Source: Aquisphaera giovannonii | GTDB taxonomy: Bacteria; Planctomycetota; Planctomycetia; Isosphaerales; Isosphaeraceae | Direction of reading: 5' to 3' | Length of the DNA stretch: 64,000 bases | Assembly (NCBI RefSeq): GCF_008087625.1 | Contig: NZ_CP042997.1 | Coordinates: 3,038,001 to 3,102,000, forward strand | Shown: positions 38,298-47,383 of the stretch, piece after piece | Numbering within the stretch: the first letter of the stretch is position 1 | Layout of the letters: the number at the start of each line of letters is the position of its first letter | Position numbers and translations under genes: made by a program | Notes under the pieces: model-generated | The model's input: only the letters and a program-made list of their open reading frames with translations | Databases searched by the model: none | What the model was told of the DNA's origin: nothing

Positions 38298-39907
38298 ATC
38301 CCGAGCTCGCGTACGAAACGGTCACCCAGACCCTCAAGATCCTGGCGCCCGAGCTGGTCCTCCTGGCGGTGTCCATCGCCATGATGACGCTGTCGCCGTT
38401 CGTCCAGCTGACCAGGCAGGCCTGGTGCGCCGTCGCGGCCGGAGGCCTGGTGGCCTCGCTGGTCGCCCTCCTGCTGGTCGCCGGCATCCGCCCGGATCCC
38501 TACTCGGCGATCGCCCTCAACGACTCGCTCGGGTTCTACGGCCGGCTGGTCGCCATCCTGACCGGCCTGGTCCTGCTGGGGCTCGCTCACCGGGAGCCGC
38601 CGCACGACCGCTCCGCGGAGTTCTTCGGCGCGTTCCTCATGATCGACGCCGGGGCGATGATCGTGAGCACCGCGAATGAGCTGGTCTTCCTCTTCGTCGG
38701 TCTGGAGCTGGTGAGCATCCCGACATACCTCCTCCTCTACCTGAGCCGCCGGTCTACGACGACGCAGGAGACGGCCACCAAGTACTTCTATCTGAGCATC
38801 TTCTCGTCCGGCCTGCTCCTCTTCGGCCTCGCCTACCTCTACGGGATGACGGGGGTGAGCAACCTGAAGGCGGTCGCCGAGCTCTCCTGGAAGCTGTCGG
38901 TCCCCAATCCCCAGCTCGGCCTGATCGCCGTGGTGTTCGTCGTCGCCGGCCTGAGCTTCCGGGTGGCCGCGGTGCCGTTCCACTTCTATGCCCCGGACGT
39001 CTACCAGGGATCGCCCACGGTGATCGCGGCGCTGCTGTCCTGGGTGCCCAAGGGGGTCGGCTTCGTGGCGATGGTCCGGGTGCTGACCTCGGTCTTCGCC
39101 GTGAAGGGGCCGCTCGACCCGCTGGTGGAGAAGGCGGTCCTGCTCTGCTGGTTCATCGCCGCGGCCACCATGATCGTCGGCAACACGATGGCGCTGCTCC
39201 AGAACGACCTGAAGCGGCTTCTCGCCTACTCCTCGATCGCCCACGCCGGCTACCTCATGATCGGGGCGACGGTCGCCTTCTCCAACGGGCCGAACGGCGG
39301 CGGGGCGTACTACGGCTCCGAGGGCATCTTCTTCTACCTGGTCGCCTACGCCTTGATGACGCTGGGCGCGTTCGGGACCATCCTCGCCCTGAGGACGCCG
39401 ACGAGGCCCGTGGAGACCGTTGAGGACCTCGACGGACTGAGTGCGACTCAGCCGCTCCCGGCACTGGGGCTGGCGATCTGCCTGCTCAGCCTGAGCGGGA
39501 TCCCGCCGCTGCTGGGCTTCCTCGGCAAGTTCACCATCTTCGCGTCGGCGTTCGCCGCGAACACGGACCAGGGGTTCGGCATGCTGGTCGGCCTGGCGAT
39601 CCTCGGCGTGTTGAACTCGGCCGTCGGCGCCTATTACTATCTGCGGATCGTGGTCGGCATGTATCTGAAGCCCTCGCGGCAGAAGGTGGAGGCCACCGGC
39701 GGCTGGCCCGTCGCGGCGGCCGTCGGCGCCTGCGTGACGCTGACGCTGGTGCTCGGGTTCTATCCCTTGCCGATCGCCCGGGCCTCCCGGGAGGCCGCCG
39801 TCGCCGCCGTCGGCCGGGACATCCCGGCGCCCACCTCGGACCGGATCGCGGCCGAGCGGGCCCCCGCGGAATCGGCCCCGGTGACGAGTGTCGGAGCACG
39901 CGATTGA
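38294..39907 (+). CDS. nuoN: NADH-quinone oxidoreductase subunit N
   Basis: The 537-residue antiporter-like subunit closes the operon. Family segments include FVGLELVSIPTYLLLYL, ATKYFYLSIFSSGLLLFG, PFHFYAPDVYQGSPTVIAAL and LLAYSSIAHAGYLMIG. It overlaps nuoM by 4 bp (ATGA), so translation is probably coupled. A ~50-residue hydrophilic C-terminal extension is present. No terminator is obvious before the next gene at 40033. Confidence 0.95.
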   Translation: MNPELAYETVTQTLKILAPELVLLAVSIAMMTLSPFVQLTRQAWCAVAAGGLVASLVALLLVAGIRPDPYSAIALNDSLGFYGRLVAILTGLVLLGLAHREPPHDRSAEFFGAFLMIDAGAMIVSTANELVFLFVGLELVSIPTYLLLYLSRRSTTTQETATKYFYLSIFSSGLLLFGLAYLYGMTGVSNLKAVAELSWKLSVPNPQLGLIAVVFVVAGLSFRVAAVPFHFYAPDVYQGSPTVIAALLSWVPKGVGFVAMVRVLTSVFAVKGPLDPLVEKAVLLCWFIAAATMIVGNTMALLQNDLKRLLAYSSIAHAGYLMIGATVAFSNGPNGGGAYYGSEGIFFYLVAYALMTLGAFGTILALRTPTRPVETVEDLDGLSATQPLPALGLAICLLSLSGIPPLLGFLGKFTIFASAFAANTDQGFGMLVGLAILGVLNSAVGAYYYLRIVVGMYLKPSRQKVEATGGWPVAAAVGACVTLTLVLGFYPLPIARASREAAVAAVGRDIPAPTSDRIAAERAPAESAPVTSVGARD

Positions 39908-40032
39908 TTGATCGTCGCCGAGAGCTTATCCTGGCCTGGGCATCCGCTCCGGACCCGGGCGAGGGTAAGCCGTGACGAGCCCGCACGAAGCGGCATGATC
40001 GGTCCCCGTCGAGAAGGACGAGGCCTGAAGCC

Positions 40033-43000
40033 ATGCATCAGAGTGACGGCTCATCCTGGTCGGCGCTCGGCCTCGCGCCGGAGTTCCAGAGGCTATGGGA
40101 AGACTCTTCGACCCTACCTGACGTTTTCGGTTTCCTGGCCAGCCATCCCGCGGCGGCCATGGACGAGAAGGTGGATGTCCTCCGGATCGATCAGGAGTAT
40201 CGATGGCGGCGGGGCAAACCCCTGCCGCTCCAGACGTACCTCCGCCGCCTACCGAACATCGCCGGGCGGCTCGACCTGGTCCGCAGGCTGATCGCCGGCG
40301 ACCAGTCGTGCCGCAGGGAGTCGATCGCCTCCTCCCCTTTCGCCCCGGCGGAGGCCGACGTGGCCGGCTCCTCGGAGTCGTCCACGCAGGTCGCCGAGAC
40401 CCCGGGGGCGCTGCTCGAGACGGTGGTCGAACTGCCCGGCGCGGGGGACGAGAAGGCTCGGGACGCGTCGCCCTCTGCGCCGACGGGGTCGCGAGCCGCG
40501 GGCAGCACGCAGGCGGGCACGGTCCCCCCGAGCGACGTCGATTGCCTCGAATTCCACGTCGAACCGGGGCCCGGAACGCTCGCGGACCCGCCCAGGTTCC
40601 GCCCGGTGCTGGAGAGCACGCGTTTCACCCCGATCCGCCGTCTGGGTGCCGGGGGCATGGGCGTCGTCTTCGAGGCCTACGACGAGGAGCGGGGCGAGCT
40701 GGTCGCGATCAAGACGATGAAGCGGGTGGATCCCGCGGGGCTCGAGCGTTTCAAGGGCGAATTTCGCTCCCTAAGCGACATCACGCACCCGAATCTGGTC
40801 CAGCTCTTCCAGCTCTTCTCCGTGGACGACTGCTGGTTCCTGACGATGGAGCTGGTCATCGGGTCCGACCTGCTGACCTACGTGCGGGGCGGTCCGGCGG
40901 CCCCCTACGACGACGCCACGCGGCTCTCGGCCCCGCCGGACCCGACGCATGTGCGGTCGCCCGCGGCGGGTGGCGCGGGGGAGGGCGCGGACGCCCCGCC
41001 GGCGTTCCCGACGGAGCCCGCCACCGGATGCTGGTCGAGTCTCCCGAGGCGAGATGAGGCGCATGTCCCCCCGTCGCCGCCGCCCCTCGACCAGGGGCGG
41101 CTGCGGTCGGCCCTCCTTCAGCTCGCCGAGGGGCTCCAGCACCTGCACCGGGCGAAGAAGCTGCATCGGGACATCAAGCCGACGAATGTGCTGGTCACCG
41201 AGGAGGGGCGGGTCGTCATCCTCGACTTCGGGCTGACCGCCGACCTCGAGCCGGGCTTCCTGAAGGCCACTCCCGTGAGGGACCGCCAGGTCGTCGGGAC
41301 GCTCGCCCACATGTCGCCGGAGCAGTCGCTGGGCCTGAGCATGACCGCGGCCAGCGACTGGTACAGCGTGGGCGTCGTCCTCTACCAGGCATTGACCGGC
41401 CGCCTCCCGTTCCGCGGAACGTTCGACGAGGTCGTCATCCGCAAGCAGACCGCCCGCCCGACCCCGCCGGACGAGATCGTACCCGGCGTGCCGGCCGACC
41501 TCGCCTCGCTCTGCATGGACCTCCTGGAGCGGGACCCCGAACGGAGACCGACCGGGGCGCAGGTGCTCCAGCGGCTCGGGAGCGGCCGGGGCGAGTCCCC
41601 GGCCCCGGCGGACCTCGAGGCTCGTCGCGAGATCGCCCTGATCGGTCGCGAGTGGCATCGGGACGTGCTCCAGGCTTCGTATGAGGCGCTCACGCAGGGC
41701 CGCACGGCCACCGTGTTCGTGTACGGCAGCTCGGGCACCGGCAAGACGGCGCTGGTGCGGGCGTTCCTCGACGAGCTCGCGGCGAAGGGGGACGTCGTCA
41801 TCCTGGCGGGCCGCTGCTACGAGGAGGAATGGGTGCCGTTCAAGGCCGTGGACAACCTGATCGACGCGCTGGCGCGGCACCTCAAGACGCTGCCCAGGAA
41901 CGTGCTCGACGGGATCCTGCCGGCGGACGCATGGCTCCTGGCCCGCGTCTTCCCGGTGCTCCGCGGCGTGGACGGGGTCCTGCAGGCCCGCCGCGCCACG
42001 TCCGAGATGCCCGACCCGCAGGAGATGCGGCTCCTCGTCTTCGCGGCCCTCCGCAAGCTGCTGCAACGGCTGGGGAGGATCTGCCGCCTGGTCCTGGCCG
42101 TGGACGACCTCCAATGGGGCGACACGGACAGCGCCGTGCTGATCTCCGACTTCCTGGACGGCCCGCAACCGCCGGCGATGCTGTTCATCGGTTGCTTCCG
42201 GCAGGAGGAGATGGCCCAGAGTCGGCTGCTGCAGATCATCCGACACGGCAGGGGCGCCGACGACCGGCCCGGCACGTGGCACCGCGATCTCTACGTCCAG
42301 CCGCTCACGCAGGTCGATTCCCGCTCGCTGGCCCTGGCCCTGCTGGGCCGCGAGGATCCCGCCTCGCTGGCCCTGGCCCACCTCGCCGCGCGCGAATCCG
42401 GGGGCAACCCTCTCTTCATCGAGGAGCTCATCAAGCACCTGCAGACGTCCGGCCCCGGGCGCGATTGGGCCTCCCCGACGACGGTGGACCTGGAGACGGT
42501 CCTGCTGTCCCGCATCCGAGAGCAGCCGCCCGAGGCCCGGCGCCTGCTCCAGGTGATCGCGGTGTCCGGGCGTCCCATCCGAGAGGCCCTGGCCTTCCGC
42601 GCGGCGGGCCTGGAGCTCGGTGGCCGGGCCGCCCTGGGCGCGCTCCGCTCCGCCAGGCTGATCCGGGGGGTCGGCCCCTCGGGACAGGACCAGGTGGAGA
42701 CCTACCACGATCGGATCCGGGAGACGGTCCTGGCTCACCTCTCCGAGGAGGAACTGCGGCGGAATCACGAGCGGATGGCGGAAGTCCTCGAGGTGGCCGG
42801 CCAGGCCGACCCCGAGGTTCTGGCGGGCCACCTCCACGGCGCGGGCCACGGCGATCGCGCCTCGATCCTGTTCGTCCAGGCCGCCGAGAAGGCGATGGCC
42901 GCGCTGGCGTTCAATCACGCCGTGCGCCTCTATCGGCTCGCCCTCGATACGGGGGCGTCGGCCGGCCCGGACGTCAGGCGGATCCGACGCCGGCTCGGCG

Positions 43001-44478
43001 ATGCGCTGGCCAGCGGCGGCCGCGGCGCCGAGGCGGCCGCCGCGTATCTCCAGGCGTCCGAGGGGGCGGCCGCCGCCGAGAACCTGGAGCTGACCCGCCT
43101 GGCCTCCACGCAACTCCTGATCAGCGGCCACGTCGACGAGGGGCTGTCCCTGCTGCGGACCATCTTGGGGCCTCTCGGCCTGAGCATGCCCAGGACGCCC
43201 GGTCGGGCCCTCCTCTCGCTACTCCGCCACCGCGCGATCCTCCGCGTCCGCGGGCTGCATTTCCGCCCCAGGGACGCGACGCAGGTCTCGGCGGAGGACC
43301 TCACGCGCATCGACCTCTGCTGGTCCGCCGTCGCCGGCCTCAGCGTCATCGACCCCATCCTCGGGGCGGACTTCCAGACGCGGGGGCTGCTCCTCGCCCT
43401 CAGGGCGGGGGAACGGTTTCGGGTCGCGCGTGCCCTGGCGATGGAGGCCGCGCATCATTCGACCGCCGGCCTCGGCTCGGCCCGTCACGCCGCCGCGCTC
43501 GTCGAGAGGGCCGGAAATCTGGCCGCCCACCTGGACCACCCGGAGGCCCAGGGGGTCCTATCCATGGTCCGCGGCATCAGCAGGATGATGGTCGGCGACT
43601 GGCCGCGGGCCGTCTCGTGGTTCGAAGAGGCCGAGGATCTCTTCCGCAACCGCTGCGCGGGCGTGACGTGGGAGCGAAATACCGTCCGCTGCCTGGTCCT
43701 CTGGTCCATGATGCAGACGGGCAGGATGGCGGAGCTCCGCAGGCGATGGGAGGTGCTCATCAAGGAGGCCGAGGAGCGAGGGGACCTCTACGCCGCCACC
43801 ACGCTGACCACGTTCTTCCTCGCCATGATCCGACTGGCCGAGGACCGTCCCGGCGACGTCCACGAGGACCTCGAGCGAGCCATGGGACGCTGGCGTCACC
43901 AGGGCTTCTTCGTGCAGCATTCGACCGAATTCTGCTCGCGGGTCCACCTGGATTTCTATCGAGGCGAGGCCTCCCGCGCGTGGGAGCGGACCAACGCCAT
44001 CTGGCCCGAATACACGCGGTCGATGCTCTTCCGCATCCAGATCACCCGGATCCAGATGCACGAACTGCGCGGCCGTGCCGCGCTCGCCATGGCCGAGTCG
44101 GCCCCGGATCCCGCCCGCTTCCTCTCGCAGGCGGCCGACGACGCGCGCCGGCTCGAGCGCGAGGGCCAGGGGTGGGCCCTGGCTCACGCGGGCTTCCTGC
44201 GCGCCGGCCTGGCCGCGGGTCGCGAGGACGTCGCCACCGCGGTGCACCTGCTGGAGCAGGCCGCCGCCCGGTACGACCAGGTCGACATGCCGCTGAACGC
44301 CGCCGTGATGCGGCACAGGATGGGCGAGGTGCTCGGCGGGATGGAGGGGAAGCGGCTGGTCGTCTCCGCCGAACAAAAGATGCGCGAGCAATCGATCGCC
44401 TCGCCCGAGGGCTGGGCCAGGATGATCGCCCCCGGATTCTCGAAGATCGCGGCCAGCCGGGTCGAGACCAGCGTCTGA
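40033..44478 (+). CDS. Giant Ser/Thr protein kinase fused to AAA-type ATPase and TPR region
   Basis: The 1481-residue protein opens with ~195 residues of low-complexity regulatory sequence. A eukaryotic-type kinase domain follows: Gly-loop LGAGGMGVVFEAY (~202), Lys in VAIKTMK, HRDIKPTNVL (~377) and ILDFGLTAD; a ~70-residue Pro/Ala-rich insert separates the lobes. A STAND/MalT-like ATPase has Walker A YGSSGTGKTALV (~565) and Walker B LVLAVDDLQWGDTDSA (~687). The C-terminal ~550 residues look like TPR helices. The layout is that of PknK/AfsK-like signalling proteins; targets are unknown. It starts 125 bp after nuoN. Confidence 0.9.
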   Translation: MHQSDGSSWSALGLAPEFQRLWEDSSTLPDVFGFLASHPAAAMDEKVDVLRIDQEYRWRRGKPLPLQTYLRRLPNIAGRLDLVRRLIAGDQSCRRESIASSPFAPAEADVAGSSESSTQVAETPGALLETVVELPGAGDEKARDASPSAPTGSRAAGSTQAGTVPPSDVDCLEFHVEPGPGTLADPPRFRPVLESTRFTPIRRLGAGGMGVVFEAYDEERGELVAIKTMKRVDPAGLERFKGEFRSLSDITHPNLVQLFQLFSVDDCWFLTMELVIGSDLLTYVRGGPAAPYDDATRLSAPPDPTHVRSPAAGGAGEGADAPPAFPTEPATGCWSSLPRRDEAHVPPSPPPLDQGRLRSALLQLAEGLQHLHRAKKLHRDIKPTNVLVTEEGRVVILDFGLTADLEPGFLKATPVRDRQVVGTLAHMSPEQSLGLSMTAASDWYSVGVVLYQALTGRLPFRGTFDEVVIRKQTARPTPPDEIVPGVPADLASLCMDLLERDPERRPTGAQVLQRLGSGRGESPAPADLEARREIALIGREWHRDVLQASYEALTQGRTATVFVYGSSGTGKTALVRAFLDELAAKGDVVILAGRCYEEEWVPFKAVDNLIDALARHLKTLPRNVLDGILPADAWLLARVFPVLRGVDGVLQARRATSEMPDPQEMRLLVFAALRKLLQRLGRICRLVLAVDDLQWGDTDSAVLISDFLDGPQPPAMLFIGCFRQEEMAQSRLLQIIRHGRGADDRPGTWHRDLYVQPLTQVDSRSLALALLGREDPASLALAHLAARESGGNPLFIEELIKHLQTSGPGRDWASPTTVDLETVLLSRIREQPPEARRLLQVIAVSGRPIREALAFRAAGLELGGRAALGALRSARLIRGVGPSGQDQVETYHDRIRETVLAHLSEEELRRNHERMAEVLEVAGQADPEVLAGHLHGAGHGDRASILFVQAAEKAMAALAFNHAVRLYRLALDTGASAGPDVRRIRRRLGDALASGGRGAEAAAAYLQASEGAAAAENLELTRLASTQLLISGHVDEGLSLLRTILGPLGLSMPRTPGRALLSLLRHRAILRVRGLHFRPRDATQVSAEDLTRIDLCWSAVAGLSVIDPILGADFQTRGLLLALRAGERFRVARALAMEAAHHSTAGLGSARHAAALVERAGNLAAHLDHPEAQGVLSMVRGISRMMVGDWPRAVSWFEEAEDLFRNRCAGVTWERNTVRCLVLWSMMQTGRMAELRRRWEVLIKEAEERGDLYAATTLTTFFLAMIRLAEDRPGDVHEDLERAMGRWRHQGFFVQHSTEFCSRVHLDFYRGEASRAWERTNAIWPEYTRSMLFRIQITRIQMHELRGRAALAMAESAPDPARFLSQAADDARRLEREGQGWALAHAGFLRAGLAAGREDVATAVHLLEQAAARYDQVDMPLNAAVMRHRMGEVLGGMEGKRLVVSAEQKMREQSIASPEGWARMIAPGFSKIAASRVETSV

Positions 44479-44492
44479 TCGGCGCGAGTGAC

Positions 44493-45674
44493 TCAATCGC
44501 CTCGGGCCGCTCGCCTCGCCTCCCGCAACCCGTCCACGTAGGCCGGCGGCAGCGCGACGTGGCGCCCGTCGGCCGTCCACCAACGGGGCGTCTCGGCGTA
44601 GATCCACACGTATTCGTCCGTGGCGTTTAGCGCATGCCCGAGGGCCACGCGGAACCTGCCCGGCGAAAAGTAGTTCTCGTCCGGACGCTCCGGGCTCCAG
44701 CCCTTCTTCCTCCAGTCGAAATCCAGCCAGAGCCCGAAGCCGGCGGAGACGACTCGGCGATACCTCGCGGGGTCCGAGGTCATCGCCGCGGCTCGTTCCC
44801 GGATCAACTCGCGGGCCGCCTCGAACTGGGCCCGCTCGAGATACCCGTAGGACGGCTCGAAGCCGTCGATGATCCTCGACTGCCCGGCGGCGGCCTCGAC
44901 CATGCCTTCCACGAAGGGCAGCAGAAGGCCGTATTCGCATTCCGCGGGCGACTTCTTCCCCCGCTCCAACTCCCTACAGACCTGGCTCGGGCCGAAGGTC
45001 AGCATCACCGCAAGGTCCGGATAGCCGGCCTGGAAGGCGTTCATGACCTCGCGGCCACGACGCCTCGCCTGGGCCTCGTAATCCTTCAAGGACTTCCCGG
45101 TGCGGTCGGCGAGCTTGGGATACTGAAAGATCTTCCCCTCGTATTGCTCGGTGTCGAGGAGGATGCCCGCACCGCCCCGGGCGAGCGTGGCGGCGATCCT
45201 GGCGTTCGCGAGGACGGCCGCGTGATCGTCGAACCAGTCGAGGTCGCCGGGCGTGACGTTGAAACGGAGAAAGTTCTCGTCGAAACCCTTGCCATCCTTC
45301 CGGCCGGACCGGGACAGCGGCGGGCCGAAATCCTCCAGGCGGAACGCCTTCCGCCCCCACCCCTTCCACGTGAGGCTCTCGTGAGGCCTGCCGGGGACGG
45401 AGGTGTTCGCGTGGTAGACGCATCCGTCGAAGGGGGAGGCCGACATCGCGACGCGAAGGCGCTCGATCGTCGCGGCGTCGGGCTCATCCCAGCCGAACTC
45501 GATCAGCTTCGGGGTGCGCCGCGAGGACTTCATATCGCCGATCGCGAGTGCGTCCCCGCAGCGGGCCGCGTGCGTGCCGATTCCGGAGCACCAGATGGAA
45601 TACGCGACGATGAACAGTCGCACCATCCGGTCTCGGCGACGAGTCGACGCCATCGTCTGCGTGCTCCGGTTCAT
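44493..45674 (-). CDS. Secreted protein of unknown function, possibly glycosidase-like
   Basis: The 393-residue product has a signal-like N-terminus (MVRLFIVAYSIWCSG, after a basic lead). The body has TIM-barrel-like segments with acidic strand ends: GGAGILLDTEQYEG, LAVMLTFGPS, IIDGFEPSYGYLE and EYVWIYAETPRWW. This resembles a glycoside-hydrolase-like fold, but no catalytic pair is certain. The start codon at 45674 overlaps the stop of the VanZ-like gene (TGATG), so the two are translationally coupled. Confidence 0.65.
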   Translation of the reverse strand: MNRSTQTMASTRRRDRMVRLFIVAYSIWCSGIGTHAARCGDALAIGDMKSSRRTPKLIEFGWDEPDAATIERLRVAMSASPFDGCVYHANTSVPGRPHESLTWKGWGRKAFRLEDFGPPLSRSGRKDGKGFDENFLRFNVTPGDLDWFDDHAAVLANARIAATLARGGAGILLDTEQYEGKIFQYPKLADRTGKSLKDYEAQARRRGREVMNAFQAGYPDLAVMLTFGPSQVCRELERGKKSPAECEYGLLLPFVEGMVEAAAGQSRIIDGFEPSYGYLERAQFEAARELIRERAAAMTSDPARYRRVVSAGFGLWLDFDWRKKGWSPERPDENYFSPGRFRVALGHALNATDEYVWIYAETPRWWTADGRHVALPPAYVDGLREARRAARGD

Positions 45675-46108
45675 CAAGCGTCCTCGACGGCGAAGGCACG
45701 CGAGTCCGCCGTACGGCGATTTGAGGCGCTCCAGCGCTGATATCGGGCCTCGACGAAGCGATAGATCGGGAAGCCGGCGATCGCGCCGGCGACGTCCGTG
45801 AGGCCATCGGCCAGCTCGCCCTCGCGATTGATGAAGGGGTGGTTCTGCACGGCCTCCGTGAGCAAGGCCAGCGCCGCCCCGGCGAGCAGGACGAGGAGAT
45901 AGTCTCGGGGACGCCCGGACGACGTTCGCAGCCAGAGGACGGCGAAGACGGCGAAGATCCCGGCATGAACGATCTTGTCCAGGTGCATGAGATGCACGAG
46001 AGAGCCTTCGTGCTCGGGCGCGGGCAGGTAGATGCGCGGTGTCCAGCACAGGATCAATATCACGACGGTCCAGAGCACGGCGGCTCCGACGCGTAGCCGG
46101 TGAGTCAT
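45674..46108 (-). CDS. VanZ-like membrane protein
   Basis: The 144-residue protein has four hydrophobic helices and the VanZ family pattern: LDKIVHAGIFAVFAVLW, LLVLLAGAALALLTEAVQ and DGLTDVAGAIAG. VanZ homologues alter glycopeptide sensitivity in some bacteria, but their molecular role is unclear; here it is probably a general envelope protein. A weak -10 (TAGAAT, minus strand, 46148-46153) lies 40 bp upstream. Confidence 0.85.
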   Translation of the reverse strand: MTHRLRVGAAVLWTVVILILCWTPRIYLPAPEHEGSLVHLMHLDKIVHAGIFAVFAVLWLRTSSGRPRDYLLVLLAGAALALLTEAVQNHPFINREGELADGLTDVAGAIAGFPIYRFVEARYQRWSASNRRTADSRAFAVEDA

Positions 46109-46359
46109 CGGGCGACGCCCTCCCAGGTCGAAGTTCTTCGTCCGCCCATTCTAGCGGAACCCGGGCCGCCTCATCAGCGCCGATACGACCTCGCGTGGCC
46201 CCGGCACCACGAGCCGATCCCCGTGTTTGGTTTTTCGCGCGAACATCCGGCTCATGTCCTCCGTCTGTTGGTTTGTGAAGCGGGTGGACCTGAAGGGCGG
46301 CCCGAACGGAAGGCCGGCCGGTCGCCCAACTCGGGTCGGTTAGCGAGGAGCTCGGGGCC

Positions 46360-46541
46360 ATGCGGGCGATATCGCGGGAACATCAATACCCTGGAGAAAC
46401 CCTCCGAGAAGGCGGCATGGACGACCCCGCTCCCGCGCGGTCCGCCCCTTTCCACTTCCAGGGCTCCTCCGGCTGAATCCCCAGGTCGCGGCACTTCCTT
46501 CGAGGATCGCCGGGCCCGGGGGCATGTCCCTGGGCCTTTTT
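46360..46541 (+). ncRNA. Putative structured RNA ending in an intrinsic terminator, ahead of the tRNA array
   Basis: No plus-strand protein gene lies between 44478 and the terminator at 46512, so the terminator must serve something else. Before it, CCCTGGA (46389-46395) pairs with TCCAGGG (46457-46463), enclosing GGCGG (46411-46415) with CCGCC (46442-46446), which makes an extended hairpin. I do not recognise SRP, tmRNA, RNase P or 6S motifs. The 5' end is a guess. The rest of the 46109-46359 gap shows nothing clear. Confidence 0.3.
46512..46541 (+). terminator. Intrinsic terminator immediately before the tRNA array
   Basis: A 10-bp stem with two G-T pairs (46513-46522 with 46527-46536) encloses a 4-nt CATG loop and is followed by five T residues (46537-46541). 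It ends 12 bp before the first tRNA gene. Confidence 0.8.
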
Positions 46542-46553
46542 CGTCCCATGCAC

Positions 46554-46625
46554 GGGCCGGTAGCTGAGATGGTCTAGCGCCACCCTGAAAAGGTGGAGAC
46601 GTGGATTCGAGCGCCACACGGCCCA
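46554..46625 (+). tRNA. tRNA-Phe(GAA), divergent or degenerate
   Basis: The anticodon arm CCACC-CTGAAAA-GGTGG gives anticodon GAA. Acceptor GGGCCGG/ACGGCCC has a G7-A66 mismatch, and the T stem GTGGA/GCCAC ends in A53-G61 instead of G-C. CCA is not encoded. It may be a decayed tRNA. Confidence 0.65.
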
Positions 46626-46653
46626 CTCCCGCACGGGGAGCTCGACGAAGGTA

Positions 46654-46725
46654 CGCCCGTTCGTCTAGCGGGCAGGACACCGCCCTTTCAAGGCGGCGAC
46701 GAGGGTTCGACTCCCTCACGGGTGA
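46654..46725 (+). tRNA. tRNA-Glu(TTC)
   Basis: A cloverleaf with acceptor CGCCCGT/ACGGGTG (one G-T pair), D arm GTC/GAC as in other tRNA-Glu genes, anticodon loop CTTTCAA and T arm GAGGG-TTCGACT-CCCTC. First pair is C1-G72. CCA is not encoded. Confidence 0.9.
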
Positions 46726-46753
46726 TCCGATGAGAATCGGAAAACAAGTCGTT

Positions 46754-46826
46754 ACGACCGGGGCGACTGGGGGCGCGGGCGGTCTCCAAAACCGCCGACT
46801 CGCGGGTTCGAATCCTGCCGGTCGTG
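46754..46826 (+). tRNA. tRNA-Trp(CCA)
   Basis: Acceptor ACGACCG/CGGTCGT, anticodon arm GCGGT-CTCCAAA-ACCGC and T stem GCGGG/CCTGC; discriminator G as usual for Trp. CCA is not encoded. Confidence 0.9.
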
Positions 46827-46844
46827 CTGGGGCGAGATGCGGGA

Positions 46845-46916
46845 GGGGTTGTGGTGTAGCGGCAGCACAGCGGCCTTTTAAGCCGGGGAGCGGGGGTTCG
46901 AGTCCCTCCAACCCCA
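46845..46916 (+). tRNA. tRNA-Lys(TTT)
   Basis: Acceptor GGGGTTG/CAACCCC, anticodon loop CTTTTAA on a CGGC/GCCG stem, T loop TTCGAGT, discriminator A. CCA is not encoded. Confidence 0.9.
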
Positions 46917-46950
46917 TCGCGGATCGGGGTGCACCACTCATGAAGAATCG

Positions 46951-47022
46951 CGGCCCGTAGCTCAGGGGTCAGAGCCTTCGGCTGATATCCGAAAGGTGGA
47001 GGTTCGACTCCTCCCGGGCCGA
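46951..47022 (+). tRNA. tRNA-Ile(GAT)
   Basis: Acceptor CGGCCCG/CGGGCCG, D arm with AGCTCAG, anticodon arm TTCGG-CTGATAT-CCGAA, T stem GGAGG/CCTCC, discriminator A. CCA is not encoded. Confidence 0.9.
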
Positions 47023-47055
47023 CTCGGTGGATTCGACGCAGTGTGATCGGAAGGC

Positions 47056-47128
47056 GGGACCAAGGTGTTAGCGGCAGCACACCTGGCTCTTAACCAGGCG
47101 GGTGAGGGTTCGAGCCCCTCTGGTCCCA
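47056..47128 (+). tRNA. tRNA-Lys(CTT)
   Basis: Acceptor GGGACCA/TGGTCCC, anticodon arm CCTGG-CTCTTAA-CCAGG, T stem GAGGG/CCCTC. With the TTT gene it gives two lysine tRNAs in the array. CCA is not encoded. Confidence 0.9.
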
Positions 47129-47160
47129 CTCTCTCTTTGACAATTCGGCGACGGTGCAAG

Positions 47161-47231
47161 GTGCCCATGATGTAACGGCAGCCTCCCGCCTTGCCATGGC
47201 GGATGTGCGGGTTCGAGTCCCGCTGGGCACT
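47161..47231 (+). tRNA. tRNA-Gly(GCC)
   Basis: Acceptor GTGCCCA/TGGGCAC with discriminator T (typical of Gly), anticodon arm CCGCC-TTGCCAT-GGCGG, T stem GCGGG/CCCGC. The D stem is weak (ATG/CCT). CCA is not encoded. Confidence 0.88.
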
Positions 47232-47236
47232 CTGAA

Positions 47237-47310
47237 CGAGGTGTAGGAAAGCGGCCGAATCCGCCTGCTTCGGGAGCAGGAGACCGCTGGTTCGAATCCA
47301 GCCACCTCGA
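47237..47310 (+). tRNA. tRNA-Pro(CGG)
   Basis: Acceptor CGAGGTG/CACCTCG, D stem GGA/TCC, anticodon arm CCTGC-TTCGGGA-GCAGG, T stem GCTGG/CCAGC. It begins 5 bp after the Gly gene. CCA is not encoded. Confidence 0.9.
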
Positions 47311-47383
47311 CATGACGCCTCCCCGGGATACGGTCGAGTTCCCTGAAGGATCCCGATCGGAGGACCAGGCTCCCGTACGCGGC

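Noticed and set aside
45674-46361. Upstream extension of the 44493 gene to a start at 46361
   Set aside because: The extension overlaps the whole VanZ-like gene in another frame and is Arg-rich low-quality sequence; the ATG at 45674 overlaps the VanZ stop in a typical coupled TGATG.
46360-46541. Identification of the pre-array RNA as SRP, tmRNA, RNase P or 6S RNA
   Set aside because: None of the conserved motifs of these RNAs is present, so I left it as an unassigned candidate.
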